From: Linanthus parryae
Taxonomy: Eukaryota > Streptophyta > Magnoliopsida > Ericales > Polemoniaceae
Length of the DNA: 64,000 bases
Assembly (NCBI GenBank): GCA_023055425.1
Contig: JALGPY010000008.1
Span: 22,541,359-22,605,358, forward strand
Direction of reading: 5' to 3'
Part shown: piece after piece, positions 23,337 to 34,611 of the stretch
Layout of the letters: the number at the start of each line of letters is the position of its first letter
How positions within the stretch are numbered: the first letter of the stretch is position 1
The notes under the pieces: generated by a model
The model's input: the letters and a program-made list of their open reading frames with translations, nothing else
Database searches by the model: none
Told to the model about the DNA's origin: nothing
Program-made: the position numbers and the translations under genes

Positions 23337-23866
23337 ATTATCACACAAAAGAGAATGAGAATCTAGCTGACCAATATGCAAACATGAAGAATATAAGTGA
23401 GCCATTTAAGTTTTGCTGATGTAGTAGACATAGATCTGTACTCAGATTCAGTACTACTCCTTGGCACAATGTGTTGTTTTCTAGAACTCCAAGAGATTAA
23501 ATCATCCCCAAAATAAACACAGAAACCATAGGTTGATCTTCTGTCATCCTTTGAACCAGCCCAATCAGCATCACAAAACCCTTGGAGAAGAAAGGACCCA
23601 CCAGTAAACCTTAAACCAGAAGAGGAAGTACCTTTGAGAAATCTGAGCACTCTTTCGAGTGCAACAAAATCTTTGAGAGTAGGCCTGTGCATAGCTTGAC
23701 AAAGAGTGTTCACAGCAAACTGAACATCTGGCCTTGTGACTGTAAGATACTGTAAAGCTCCTACTAGGCTTCTGAAAAATTTGACATCTTCAAATAAAGA
23801 ACTGCTGGTAGAAAGTGTAGGCTCTTTGGTAGAAACTGGAGTGTCACAAGGTTTACAGTTAGACAT
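23337..23866 (-). pseudogene. Element C RNase H, truncated
   Basis: The frame runs from CKPCDTPVS through LQYLTVTRPDVQFAVN, FCDADWAGSKDDRRSTYG and SRKQHIVPRSSTESEYRS. A stop at about 23363 is followed by ILILFC, just short of the CDN motif, where the Angela-type LTR begins. The final third of the domain is lost. Confidence 0.85.
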
Positions 23867-24619
23867 TCCAGCTCTCTTGAGTAAATCTGATACATATTTG
23901 GACTGATGGAGGATTAATTCAGAAGTTCTCCTCTTGACCTCCAGACCCTGAAAATAGGATAGAGCTCCTAGATCTTTGAGAGAGAATGCAGACTACATGT
24001 GAAGTATAAGAGACTGAATATGGTCTGGGTCATCACCTGTGATTAAAATGTCATCTACATAGAGTAAGATGACTGTATAAGAAGAAGTAGTATGCTGCAC
24101 AAATAGGGAGGCATCAGCTTTGGAGGCAACAAAACCCTGACTGAGAAGAAACTTGGAGAATATTGTGAACCAAGCCCTAGGAGCTTGTTTTAACCCATAA
24201 AGAGACTTATGAAGTCTGCAAACCAATGTAGAGTCTGAGGAAAGAAAATCCGGTGGTTGTTGCATATATACTTCCTCTATAAGATTGCCATGGAGGAAGG
24301 CAGTGGAGACATCCAATTGCCTCCGAACCCAGTTGTGATGAACAGCAAGAGATAAAACTATTCTGAGAGTTTGATGTTTGATGACTGGAGAGAATGTCTC
24401 AGTGTAGTCCAAGCCTTCTTCTTGGTGAAAAACCTTAGCTACTAAACGAGCTTTGTACCTAGAAATGGAGTCGTCTGCATTTCTCTTAATCCTGAATACC
24501 CATTTACAACCAATTGGTTTTCTTCCAGGAGGTAAAGGAACAAGAGACCAGGTGTGTTGATCAAGAAGATCCTTGTACTCTTCATTCATAGCTTGCAGCC
24601 AATGAGGATGAAGAGAAGC
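23867..24619 (-). pseudogene. Element C reverse transcriptase
   Basis: Frame 24589-23993 contains WVFRIKRNADDSISRYKARLVAK-type fingers, LDVSTAFLHGNL (first catalytic Asp), LYGLKQAPRAW and ILLYVDDILITG. The last part between 23867 and 23992 is interrupted by a stop near 23993. Confidence 0.9.
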
Positions 24620-25189
24620 TTATGCATATGTAGATGGTTCAATTTCAAGTGCAGACACTTGAACTGAGTTACAATATTTGGGGTTAGGTTTCACTATGCC
24701 AGCCTTGGATCTGGTAGTCATGGAGTGTGTAGGAGGTGGTGGTGGAGGTGAAGGAGTAGGAGAAGGAGATGGTGAGTTTGAAGGTGATTGTGAAGTGGGA
24801 GGAGGACAGGGTGAAGTAGTTGGTGTGGAAATAGAAGTTTGAGGAGAAGAAACAGTAGCAGTGCTCATAAAAATGGGAGTGAGGAAGCTCTAGTCAGTGA
24901 CATAGTTGGATGGTTTAAAAGGAGAAGCAGTAGAAGTAGGTGTAGAACTGGGATGTTGAGCAAAAGGAAAGACATTTTCATCAAAAATGACATGTCTGGA
25001 GACATATATGAATTTGGTGTTAACATCTAAGCACCTATACCCTTTGGTGTGAAGGCAGTAACCAAGAAAGACACAGGGTGTAGATCTGGGGTCTAATTTA
25101 GTTGAAGAGTAAGGTCTGATCCAAAGATAGAAGAGACAACCAAAGGTTTTGAGGTGTTGATATGAAGGGTGAGTGTTATAGAGTTTTTA
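24620..25189 (-). pseudogene. Element C integrase C-terminus and proline/serine-rich linker
   Basis: Frame 24868-24620 is Pro/Ser/Thr-rich (SPCPPPTSQ, PPPPPTHSMTTRSKAGI), the normal linker before RT (HxMxTRSKxGI). Upstream to 25189 is a degenerate integrase tail with traces of GYRCLDVNTKF and CVFLGY-type sequence on the minus strand. Confidence 0.7.
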
Positions 25190-25549
25190 TTAAGGTGAAG
25201 TGAAAGAAAGAGTAACAGTGGGAGTTCTATTAATAAGAAAGTTAGCTGTAACTAAGGCCTCCAACCAATAGGTATTAGGAAGAGAGGAATGAGACAACAA
25301 AGAGATAGCTGTCTCAACAAGATGCATGTGTTTTCTCTCAGCCACACCATTTTGCTCAAGTGTGTGAGGACATGTTGTATGATGTAAAGTGCCTTGTGAT
25401 TGTAGAAAAAGACCAAACTTATGGTTTAAGTATTCAGAACCATTATCAGTTCTGAAGATTTTAATAGTTGCAGAAAATTGAGTAGAAACTAAGGCACAAA
25501 AATGTAAGTAAGCTTGATAAGGTTGAAATTTTGATTTAAGAGGATACAA
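25190..25549 (-). pseudogene. Element C integrase core
   Basis: Contains IFRTDNGSEYL (second catalytic Asp) and NGVAERKHMHL (catalytic Glu), then NTYWLEALVTANFLINRTP. The residues joining it to the first catalytic Asp (HSDVWGPSP, near 25600) are disrupted by a small indel. Confidence 0.88.
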
Positions 25550-26637
25550 GTACTAATAGTATTTATAGTGGCAATGGGTGAGGGACCCCAAACATCACTA
25601 TGAACTAGCTGAAAAGGTGCAGCAGTAATACTAGTACTAATAGTAAAAGGTAATTTGTGTGCCTTAGACACTGCACAAGCATTACACAGATGATGTGGTT
25701 TAACAAAAGAAACTTGTAACTGAGAAGACAGGTGCTGAAGAACAGAGAAGGCTGGATGTCCAAGCCTGTGATGCCAAAGTGTAGTAGCAGAAGGAGACAT
25801 TGTAGTTGAGTAAGCAGTTGGAGTGAATCTGGTAGAGTTGATGGAGCTTGGCAAGGAATACAGACCATTGCTACAAGGGCCTTGGTGGAGAATAGCCTTG
25901 GTAGCATTGTCCTGTATTACAAAGCCAAGAGAATTCAAAGACAATGTACAATTATTATTAGTGGCAAACTGATAAACAGATACAAGATTATTTGCAAAAT
26001 GAGAAGAATATAAAATGTTGGATAGTTGAAAAGAGTAGGGTTGTAAAGAATCAGTACCAGATCCAGTGTACTGAATAGGAACCTCAGAACCATCACCTGT
26101 GTGAACTTTATCATGGCCAACATATCGCTGATGAGAGTGTATTGTGTTGAGGTTGGAAGACACATGGTGAGTGGCACCAGAGTCTAGCAACCAAGGAGTC
26201 TGTTGATGCTGAGATTGAGTGTAGCTGGAAGCTGAGACTTGAGCTGAATTGTGATGGAGTGATGGTGGAGATCCATAATAGGTGTGATAAAATTTCTTGG
26301 GAGGATTCTTGGCTGCATATCTGGTGGTGTCTAATCTGTACCAGCAGTCTCTAGCAAAATGCCTTGTTCTGCCACAAATTTGACAACAGATGATGGTGGA
26401 GCTAGTACTGACTGCAGAAGAATTGTGATGACCAGGAATTGAGTTATGGCCACCAGATTGTGAGCCATTATAAGGACCTAGCACTGATCCAGAAGAACAG
26501 CCATTGAATTTCTTGTAGTTTGGCTTCGAATAACCATATTTCTGATGTTTAAAATTGGCTTGATAAGCTGTCATGACCTCAGAGGATCCAGAAGAAGCCA
26601 GGATAGGAGCATGAATAGGAGGTGCAGCACGAGACAT
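25489..26637 (-). pseudogene. Element C zinc knuckle, protease and GAG-pre-integrase
   Basis: A 382-codon frame. It shows a zinc-knuckle-like CQICGRTRHFARDC, protease active site WLLDSGATHHVSSN, a pre-integrase segment LWHHRLGHPAFSVL with CNACAVSKAHKLPF, and the integrase start QLVHSDVWGPSP. It is the best-preserved part of C but lies in a different frame from the gag piece upstream. Confidence 0.88.
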
Positions 26638-27332
26638 TTGAGACAGTTGGCTTTGAACATGTAGTTATTCAGAAATTAACAGAGTACTCAGTTCATGAAA
26701 AGTGATAGGTAAGCCTCGAATACGAATATTGGACTTAAAATGATCAAAATCAGATGGCAGTCCCTTGAGAATGTACAGGATCATGTCTTCCACAGTAATA
26801 AACTCATTGACTTGAGCCAATTGATCAGATATGTGCTTGATTTTGTCTAAATAACAGTCATTGAGAGAGATCCTTTGGTAATGGAACAAAGAAGTAATTT
26901 CAATTTATGAACATGAGTGCGTGACAGAGACGCAAAACGAGATTCAAGTGCATTCCAAATCAAATGCGAGTGTTGCAGATGTAAAATTATTGGAAGAATA
27001 GAAGCAGAGATTGATGCAAGAAGAGCACTCTTGAGGTGCTAATCAACGGAAAACCATTCAGTGTATTCTGGATTAACAATAGAAGTCGAGAGAGAGGAAA
27101 TATCACCAGAATTTGAAGAACTAGGGTTTGCAGGTAAGAATTGGGGCGGAATATGATTTCCGAGAACTCGATCCAATAGACCATTCGCAGCCAAAATTGT
27201 TGTCATATGTGCTTTCCAGAGCATGTAATTAGAGCCATCGAGCTTCACTTAAACCAGAAAATTCAGATTTGTGATGAAGAACTTGAGTCCCTTAGGAATT
27301 TCATGCGAGGAAGATGAATCGGAAGACGCCAT
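26638..27332 (-). pseudogene. Element C gag, broken
   Basis: Starts with MASSDSSSSHEIPKG at 27332, soon after the primer-binding site. Frames 27248-27039 (LDGSNYMLWKAHMTTIL) and 26889-26665 (ISDQLAQVNEF, ILKGLPSDFDHFKSN) carry the UBN2/gag-polypeptide pattern of copia gag. Stops at 27249 and 27038 and a frame change near 26900 break it. Confidence 0.8.
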
Positions 27333-27404
27333 GACGGTTAGGTAGATGACGAAGACGATTAAATATGCGGAAACAGTTGATCGACGATTGCGACGAGCAT
27401 AGAA

Positions 27405-27417
27405 GGCTCTGATACCA
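27405..27417 (-). other. Element C primer-binding site (tRNA-iMet)
   Basis: Plus-strand ggctctgatacca lies directly against the TG of the LTR at 27418. Confidence 0.9.
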
Positions 27418-27657
27418 TGTAGAAGATCAAGACTCAAGAACCATTAGAGATTCAGAAGATGACAATGAAGAAGAAGAAGAGGAGATCAGAGAAGAGAGAG
27501 AGAGTAGAAATGTAAAACAGATTCTTCATTAATGAATAATGGCGCCTAAACATGTTTAAGTAGGAGGTTACTAACTTTCAATAATTACAGTCTAACCCCC
27601 TTATTTCCACAAACTACATTTCTATTCTAATAATAAACCCTTAACCCTAGCCGCACA
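27418..27657 (-). repeat. Element C 5' LTR
   Basis: From TGTAGAAGATC next to the primer-binding site to ...agccgcaca. No partner remains, so the outer end (27655 or 27657) is judged only from the TG...CA rule. Confidence 0.65.
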
Positions 27658-27965
27658 CTATCTCAAAGACTCATTGATGCTTTGAAATATTTGTACTTGG
27701 CAGTGACTAATTTGTTATTGCTTTAATGTCTTTATTATAGTGCACTGCATTATGACTTCACCTTGAGGTGTCTGTCTGTGGTAAAACTGAGGAAAAAAAG
27801 TTGTGTGTGTGTTTATAGATGTATGTATGTGTGTGTGTATCCCGTGTCGACGTTCCTCGATTTTTCAAAAATTAGTGTGTCGGCGTCTCCGTGTCTTGCC
27901 GTGCCCATACCCGTTTCTGTGCAACGTAGGATTAGAGTTTTCAAAAAGAACGACCTACTTGGCTC
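27658..27965. other. Unclassified spacer between element C and the tandem duplication
   Basis: About 300 bp of AT-rich sequence with a short GT-rich tract near 27802-27838. No gene or repeat edge is supported here. Confidence 0.6.
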
Positions 27966-28464
27966 AGAACAATTCCCAAACATTAACAATACATCCCAAG
28001 TTTATCTAATACAGTATTACTAAATACACTTTGAGAAAAAACAATAGTGCCAAACTAAATTTCTCCGGCGACAGCCTTCTTCACCAAACTGAGCGAATAT
28101 ATATGTCACTGAAATTAATTTACTTTTCCCTGTGATTTTCTTGTGGTTAAGTTTCTTCTTTTCGGCTATTTCAATTCTCAAATGTTCTGGTCCAGCAAGT
28201 TTGGTATCATCACATTCTCAAGTCAACACACTGGTGGTCCCTCTTCAAAATTTCCAAAAATTATCAATTTGCAAGAAATACTACCATGGTGCCTCCATAG
28301 TTCCCCATTGATTGCGGTATCCTTTTGATTTATACATAAAGCAGGTTCGAGAAGATGCTAGAGTGTCCTAAAAACCTATCATCCTTTTCTGAATCCAAAA
28401 ATGTCAGTGATCCACAAATTACAAAATTTCGCTGTTAAGTTACCAAAACCTGAACAACTGCTCT

Positions 28465-28907
28465 TAGGGTGAGTTTGGGAATGCTTCTGCTGCCAGCACA
28501 ACTGTTTTCCGACAGCATAAACAGTTTTAGTGTGTTTGGTAAAAATAAAATTTCTGTTTTTTCGGACAGTTTTTGCTGTCCCACATCAGCTTTCAGGAAG
28601 CAATATGGGTGATACTTTTTTAGAAAGTGTCTTTGATTAATTTATCTACAACCGATTCTAACTTTACAGTTTTTAAAAATTTTAGTAGTTATCTTTACGG
28701 AAATGACAACTATCATATATTCTTGTCATTTTACCCTTTCACAGCAATTTCACAGTTGATTTTACCAAACACCAAATTACACTATCAGCGGCTTTCACGT
28801 AGTGTTAACCAAACAACATTTTATCTAAAACACACAGTAGCTTTCCCATAGTGTTTTTCACACAGCAGCTTTTAGCACCCCCACAATATTCCCAAACTAG
28901 CCTTTAG
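28465..28907. mobile_element. hAT-like MITE (arm 1)
   Basis: The ends (taGGGTgAGTTTGGGAATgct... and ...attCCCAAACTaGCCttta) form imperfect inverted repeats, and the interior is AT-rich with no ORF. Similar TTTGGGAA termini are common in plant hAT MITEs. The target duplication is not clear. Confidence 0.5.
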
Positions 28908-28975
28908 TGGTTCTTGAAGAATAAATTTGTTACAAATTAAAATTTAAAGCCAGTACTCAGACAATTGAGTTTATT

Positions 28976-29176
28976 AGTGAGAAGAAATGAAAATTATGGT
29001 TCAGAGAGAGAAAAACAGAATTGGGAAAGTTGTGATGTACATTCTCATTTTTTTAACTAACAAATCAAACTATTACACACGAATATAGGTCATTTCTTGC
29101 TAAGAGAGACTATAACTCCTATTTGCACTAGAGACCTAAACTTATCAAACATTACAAAACCATACCTCTCTTAACA
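28976..29176 (-). repeat. Element D 3' LTR (arm 1)
   Basis: Ends ...ctctcttaaca on the plus strand, followed by a polypurine tract (minus-strand CTTTCAGCTTGAGGGGAAA at 29177-29195). The outer edge at about 28976 is a guess because the other D LTR is not in the window. Confidence 0.6.
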
Positions 29177-29216
29177 TTTCCCCTCAAGCTGAAAGTGGCT
29201 AAGAACTTGAAGCTTG

Positions 29217-29785
29217 TTAAGGCCCAGAAGTTAAACCCAGAGCTGCACTTAGATACTGGAATCTGTGAGCTACCAGTGGTTTGGTAAGAACTTCTGCCAA
29301 CTGAAATTCTGTAGGAACATGAGCAACAAAGAGATGTTTGGCAGCCACTCTATATTTGACGAAGTAACAATCCAATTCCATATGTTTAGTTCTACTATGA
29401 AAAAGTGGATTCAGAGATAGTTTCAAGGCAGAGACATTATCACAATAAAGCTTTGGCGGAGAGAGGAGAGGAACCTTCAATTCAGTGAGTAACATTTTCA
29501 TCCAAAGAAGATCACAAGCTGTATGAGCCTAGGCTATGACTTATGCCTCAGTGGAGGACCTGGACACTATGGCTTTCTTCTTAGAAGACCACAAAAGAAA
29601 ATTTTGACCCAAGAAAACACAAGAGCATGTAACAGACATTGTCAGAATAAGCCACAAGCTCAAGAGGACCTTTTTGAAAGGCTAAACCAAGAGACAAAGT
29701 ACCCTTCACATATCTGCGGATTCTATCTAACAGCTTCTGATCACCACAGTAGGGATATGCATCCTTTGACAAGCAAAATTAACTG
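29217..29785 (-). pseudogene. Element D RNase H relic (arm 1)
   Basis: The frame 29501-29217 shows the RNase H C-terminus (LYCDNVSALKLSLNPLFHSRTKHMELD, AEVLTKPLVAHRFQYL). Frame 29772-29581 carries RRYVKGTLSLGL and VAYSDN. It stops at the E LTR, which lies within the ...FAVN segment. Several stops and frame changes. Confidence 0.8.
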
Positions 29786-29786
29786 T

Positions 29787-30400
29787 TTTGTACGAGGGAA
29801 TCCTTTGGGGAGGATTCAATGTACACCAAGAGCAAGGGATAAGAAGAACACAGGAAGAGCAGGGTTGTGTGTAGGGAGAGAGTAAGGCAATGGCAACTTT
29901 ATGGGAGAGAGAGACAAAATTTTGGCAGAGCTTCAGCGTAGTTGAGGTGGTTCGTCTTGTGTAAGGAACGGTTAACAATCCTATATATAATGAGAATATG
30001 ACCGTTGTAGTGGGTTAATGTGCCCATTAATGGCGGCTTAATTACCTTAACCACAAGGGCACGTTCGTCCGCATATATAGGGACCGTTACGCACTTCGTC
30101 CGCGTATACCGGAACCGTTATGAGGTTGACCGGGTTGATGGAGCTTGTGCCATAAATCTCTGAAAGTAGTTACTAAGGGTCGCGCACGAGCGACAACCAA
30201 GCTCGCGCGCGACAGGACTTACTCTAGCCTCCAAACCACTAAGTCCATACAAATCCCGTATGGTGGTATGCGAGGGCCCTGTCTCGCAGCCCCCAAGTGG
30301 ATCAGCGCGGGTGGTGATCCAGTGTGTGTGAAGCACAGCTAGGTGTGCTGGATGATCGCCACGTGGCTAAGATATGTCTGTCTGAAAAGAACTATCTACA
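29787..30400 (-). repeat. Element E 3' LTR (arm 1)
   Basis: 614 bp, matching the solo LTR at 34612-35228 whose ends are TG...CA with duplication actgc. On the minus strand it begins TGTAGATAG. The inner end touches a polypurine tract at 30401, so it is the 3' LTR of a minus-strand element. It differs from the other copy by an inverted hairpin loop at 30179-30213. Confidence 0.8.
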
Positions 30401-30415
30401 TTAGCCCCCTTTTTG
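30401..30415 (-). other. Element E polypurine tract
   Basis: Plus ttagccccctttttg is CAAAAAGGGGGCTAA on the minus strand, directly against the TG of the LTR. No tRNA-complementary site is seen at this position, so this end is 3'. Confidence 0.7.
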
Positions 30416-31266
30416 TGCGTGGAGGCGCCTAGCCGGATAGGCTTCAATGCGCAAAAACCAGTGCGCGCGTCGTTGCCACGCACCAATTCAAATACACGCA
30501 AAATCAGCCCCGTGCGTGCCATTATGATCTAGGATCCCTAGAGTCGTGTCGTCTGTTCTATTAGGGTTTTAGGCGTGACGTCAGCATCGACCTGTGATTG
30601 CACGATTCGACGGTGACGGTTGTGATTCGACCACTGAAAGGACGCGACTCTTCAGCGTTTTTGAATAAATACTCCATGCTCTCCAATGTTGCAAAGTATC
30701 ACTTTTCTCTCTAAAGTGAATGTTACCTGAGAGCCTTCAAGAGCAGATACAGATAATCAACCATCAGTTCTTCCTTGCCAATCGTCTCCTTCAACTTTGC
30801 TTCATCAAAACAAGGTTGGCTTTGCTCAATTTCATTAATGTATTCAATATCCTTTGCACTGTCTTGGATCTGCAAACTATTTGGAATACGCCATTTATTG
30901 AAAACTGCGAAAGAGGTTCTTCTTAAACCCTAAAAGATTGAATCACCAGATTGAAAAGATTTTCAAACAATAAACTTCTGAAATTCTGAGATAAATTTCT
31001 TCAATTCTGAGATTCTAAACCCAAAACTGCCCCAGAACTGTTCATCTTCTTCTGATTTCAAAATAACCCAGAATTGCTTCCTGAATCTGAACTGAAAGCC
31101 TGTTAAAGAACCTGAAGAAATTCCTGATCTTCCTAAAACCCTGTGGAGGAAAGCCCCCTATCTAGGTGGGAAAGACTTTTATCATGCTAGGGTTAAGGTA
31201 AGAATCTACCGGCTCCGGCCACCTTTGGAGACTTGCTAACATTGGACCCCCTTTACCACTCCAGCC
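30402..31266 (+). promoter_or_regulatory. Upstream region of the PMD ORF
   Basis: 865 bp without ORFs. A possible TATA-like gaataaatactcc at about 30663 is followed by ~600 bp that would be leader. Base composition is more GC-rich near the E LTR. Promoter function is only inferred from position. Confidence 0.3.
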
Positions 31267-32265
31267 ATGTTGGAGTTAATTGATTCCAAAGATGTCGTAA
31301 GGTTAGGAGTTGAAAATGGGTTCTTCCCCCATACTGAAATTTCTACCCAGGCCTTCGTTCAAAAGATGGATTTGATAGATGAGTGGATTGACCATGTGCT
31401 GACTCACCATGCCATCACACTAGACGATGATGGAATTTATTTCGCTGTTCGTGCTATGAAGGGTGCTGCCGTGAAGCTGGATCAGACCATGCTTCTAGAC
31501 CTTCTTTCTCGCTACTCACCTGCGACCCATACCTTCCATTTTGCTGAATTTGAGGCTGCCCCCACTTTGGAAGATGTTCAAATTCTATATGACCTTTCCC
31601 CTATGGGCGAAGTGGATTCCTTGTGCGCTTTGAAACCTGGTCTAGAACTTACTCTATATGCGCAGATGGAGGAATGTTTGACCGAGGTGAAGAAGATTTC
31701 TACTCGTTGGACATCTGCGAAAGTACTTCCCGAATGGAAACTGGTTGAGACCTCTGCGAAGAACACTTGGGGAAAGTGGGTGCAATACTTCTTTCGCGAC
31801 TATGCGAATAGTAAGATCACCAAGGAAATTCTGGACAATGATCCTACAGCGAAGAATTACATAGAGGGGAAGGGGTATCATCTGGCCTTGTGCGGCTTTC
31901 TCTGTGCCTGGTTGTCGAGGTATTTGATCGACGCTCATCCTCATGATGGGGTCTTTTATCATGTTCTTCCCCTTGCTGTTAAGTTGGCCCATGGCCAAAA
32001 AGTTGCACTTGGGCCTCTGGTGCTAGGCACCCTATATCATCGATTGGACCAGTTGGTGGTCGCGATTAAAGAGTCACGCGGGCGTCTTGATGTGTTGACT
32101 TTTGTCAACACTTCATTTATTACCATGTGGGTTTTCGAAAGATGGCCCTCTTATGCTCATGTTCCTTCTTGGCCCAGCAAGTGGTGCGTTCCAGGTGCGG
32201 AGAATGCCCTTCATAGTGGGAGAGCTGCTCGATGGTACAGAACCAATCTTCCCAAGTGTACATGA
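31267..32265 (+). pseudogene. Plant mobile domain (PMD) protein, 3' end frameshifted
   Basis: A 332-codon ORF with PMD (aminotransferase-like, MAIN/MAIL1-related) features: FHFAEFEAAPTLEDVQILYDL (residues ~92-112), LCGFLCAWLSRYL (~209-221), LGTLYHRLDQL (~258-268) and TMWVFERWPSYAHV (~285-298). PMD proteins are nuclear; MAIN/MAIL1 act in silencing and genome stability, but most family copies ride in transposons. Homology continues past the stop in another frame (ATRIENVR, RYREFFFWCFRGSLP, to about 32780), so the ORF is a frameshifted copy cut at the duplication junction. It lies antisense to element E. Confidence 0.7.
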
Positions 32266-32784
32266 AGTCTGATATGCGACGATCGGAGAAAGTTTACAGC
32301 TAGGCCTTACGCTACACGCATTGAAAATGTGCGATAGTTTCCGAAGCTGTACCCTAATAGAGTTGGTTCCTACTCAGAAGAACTCCTTGTCAAAGGACAT
32401 GATCGCTACCGCGAATTCTTTTTCTGGTGCTTCAGAGGTTCCCTTCCTGCCCTAGCCGAAAATTTTTCTGAGCTTACTCCCAGATATGAGCAGATCACAG
32501 TCGACGTTGACCCACCTCGCGTCTCTCCTCTGTTTGGTTTTGATGCAGTGGCGCCTTCCATTTGGCCTAAGTCAATCACAAGGGGTTGCTACAAGCGTCT
32601 TCTGGTGACTAAGTGTAAAACGATCCTTCTGAGCAACTTGCTTTTCGTCCAACCTCCAGGGAGTCGTGTAGGTCGCCTTTGGATTGCATACTGGGCTGGT
32701 CAGCAGGCCAGATTTGAGACACACTCGACGCCTCGTCCCAGTAAAGCTCCTGCGATCAAAAGGAATGCCTTTCCATTCCGCCCA
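32266..32784 (+). pseudogene. Frameshifted C-terminal half of the PMD ORF
   Basis: Plus-strand codons after 32265 keep protein-like composition in another frame (PNRVGSYSEELL, FGFDAVAPSIWPKSI, WIAYWAGQQARFE), fitting the continuation of the PMD protein after a frameshift near 32260-32340 and an internal stop. Cut off at 32784. Confidence 0.55.
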
Positions 32785-33287
32785 AGAACAATTCCCAAAC
32801 ATTAACTTGAGATAATACATCCCAAGTTTATCTAATACAGTATTAATAAATACACTTTGAGAAAAAACAATAGTGCCAAACTAAATTTCTCCGGAGATAG
32901 CCTTCTTCACCAAACTGAGCGAATATATATGTCACTGAAATTAATTTACTTCTCCCTGTGATTTTCTTGTGGTTAAGTTTCTTCTTTTCGGCTATTTCAT
33001 TTCTTAAATGTTCTGGTCCAGCAAGTTTGGTATCATCACATTATCAAGTCAACACACTGGTGGTCCCTCTTCAAAATTTCCAAAAATTATCAATTTGCAA
33101 GAAATACTACCATGGTGCCTCCATAGTTCCCCATTGATTGCGGTATCCGTTTGATTTATACATAAAGCAGGTTCGAGAAGATGCTAGAGTGTCCTAAAAA
33201 CCTATCATCCTTTTCGGAATCCAAAAATGTCAGTGATCCACAAATTACAAAATTTCGCTGTTAAGTTACCAAAACCTAAACAATTGC

Positions 33288-33730
33288 TCTTAGGGTGAGT
33301 TTGGGAATGCTTCTGCTGCCAGCACAACTGTTTTCCGACAGCAGAAACAGTTTTATTGCGTTTGGTAAAAATAAAATTTCAGTTTTTTCGGACAGTTTTT
33401 GCTGTCCCACATCAGCTTTCAGGAAGCAATATGGGTGATACTTTTTTGGAAAGTGTCTTTGATTAATTTATCTACAACCGATTCTAACCTTACAGTTTTT
33501 AAAAATTTCAGTAGTTATCTTTACGGAAATGACAACTGTCATATATTCTTGTCATTTTACCCTTTCACAGCAATTTCACAGTTGATTTTACCAAACACCA
33601 AATTACACTATCAGCGGCTTTCACGTAGTGTTAACCAAACAACATTTTATCTAAAACACACAATAGCTTTCCCACAGTGTTTTTCACACGGCAGCTTTTA
33701 GCACCCCCACAATATTCCCAAAATTGCCTT
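33288..33730. mobile_element. hAT-like MITE (arm 2)
   Basis: Second copy of the MITE at 28465-28907, present through the segmental duplication and not through separate insertion. Confidence 0.5.
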
Positions 33731-33791
33731 TAGTGGTTCTTGAAGAGTAAATTCGTTATAAATTAAACTTTAAAGCCAGTATTCAGACAAT

Positions 33792-34001
33792 TGAGTTTAT
33801 TAGTGAGAAGAAATGGAAATTATGGTTCAGAGAGAGAAAAACAGAATTGGGAAAGTTGTGATGTACATTCTCATTTTTTTAACTAACAAATCAAACTATT
33901 ACACACTAATATAGGTCATTTTTTGCTAACAGAGACTATAACTTCTATTTGCACTAGAGACCTAAACTTATCAACATTACAAAACCATACCTCTCTTAAC
34001 A
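33792..34001 (-). repeat. Element D 3' LTR (arm 2)
   Basis: Copy of 28976-29176, ending ...cttaaca before polypurine tract (minus GCTTGAGGGGGAA). The outer edge is uncertain. Confidence 0.6.
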
Positions 34002-34041
34002 TTCCCCCTCAAGCTGAAAGTGGCTAAGAACTTGAAGCTTG

Positions 34042-34606
34042 TTAAGGCCCAGAAGTTAAACCCATAGCTGCACTTAGATACTGGAATCTGTGAGCTACCA
34101 GTGGTTTGGTAAGAACGTCTGCCAACTGAAATTCTGTAGGAACATGAGCAACAAAGAGATGTTTTGCAGCCACTCTATCTCTGACGAAATAACAATCCAA
34201 TTCCATATGTTTAGTTCTACTATGCAAAAGTGGATTAAGAGATAGTTTCAAGGCAGAGACATTATCACAATATAGCTTTGGCGGAGAGAGGAGAGGAACC
34301 TTCAATTCAGTGAGTAACATTTTCATCCAAAGAAGATCACAAGCTGTATGAGCCAAGGCTCTGACTTATGCCTCAGTGGAGGACCTGGACACTATGGCTT
34401 TCTTCTTAGAAGACCACGAAAGAAAATTTTGACCCAAGAAAACACAAGAGCATGTAACAGACATTGTCAGAATAAGCCACAAGCTCAAGAGGACCTTTTT
34501 GAAAGGTTAAACCAAGAGACAAAGTACCCTTCACATATCTGAGGATTCTATCTAACAGCTTATGATCACCACAGTAGGGATATGCATCTTTTGATAAGAA
34601 AAATTA
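34042..34606 (-). pseudogene. Element D RNase H relic (arm 2)
   Basis: Frame 34356-34042 encodes the RNase H end (LWMKMLLTELKVP, CDNVSALKLS, HVPTEFQLADVLTKPL). Upstream codons to 34606 hold the middle of the domain with stops. The protein continues beyond the solo LTR at 35229 (reading ...LAFAV), so arm 2 is the copy still joined to the rest of D. Confidence 0.82.
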
Positions 34607-34611
34607 ACTGC

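Larger units (their letters stand above)
23337..27657 (-). mobile_element. Element C: small-LTR Ty1/copia retrotransposon, 3' truncated
   Basis: A minus-strand gag-pol relic with 5' LTR of only ~240 bp, an initiator tRNA-Met primer-binding site, and protein order gag, protease, integrase, RT, RNase H. The short LTR and gag style fit Ale/Retrofit-like copia. RNase H stops at its ILILFC(DN) segment at 23337 and the 3' LTR is absent. Confidence 0.85.
27966..30400. repeat. Tandem duplication, arm 1
   Basis: Aligns end to end with 32785-35228. Both arms contain the same flank, a hAT-like MITE, the element D 3' LTR and RNase H relic, and an E-type LTR. Because the arm includes pieces of several elements it is a genomic duplication, not an LTR. 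The left junction shares agaacaattccc with the second arm. Confidence 0.9.
30401..32784 (-). mobile_element. Element E internal region, truncated (Tat-like Ty3/gypsy candidate)
   Basis: Sequence between the E LTR and the second duplication arm. It has no gag-pol frame but carries a plus-strand PMD ORF, antisense to the element. Antisense extra ORFs near the 3' LTR are reported for Tat-lineage Ty3/gypsy elements; that is the basis for the tentative class. The 5' part of E was lost at the duplication junction (32784/32785). Confidence 0.5.

Noticed and set aside
29523..29885. 120-codon plus-strand ORF
   Set aside because: Opposite strand of the element D RNase H relic and E LTR; the minus strand has the recognised protein motifs.
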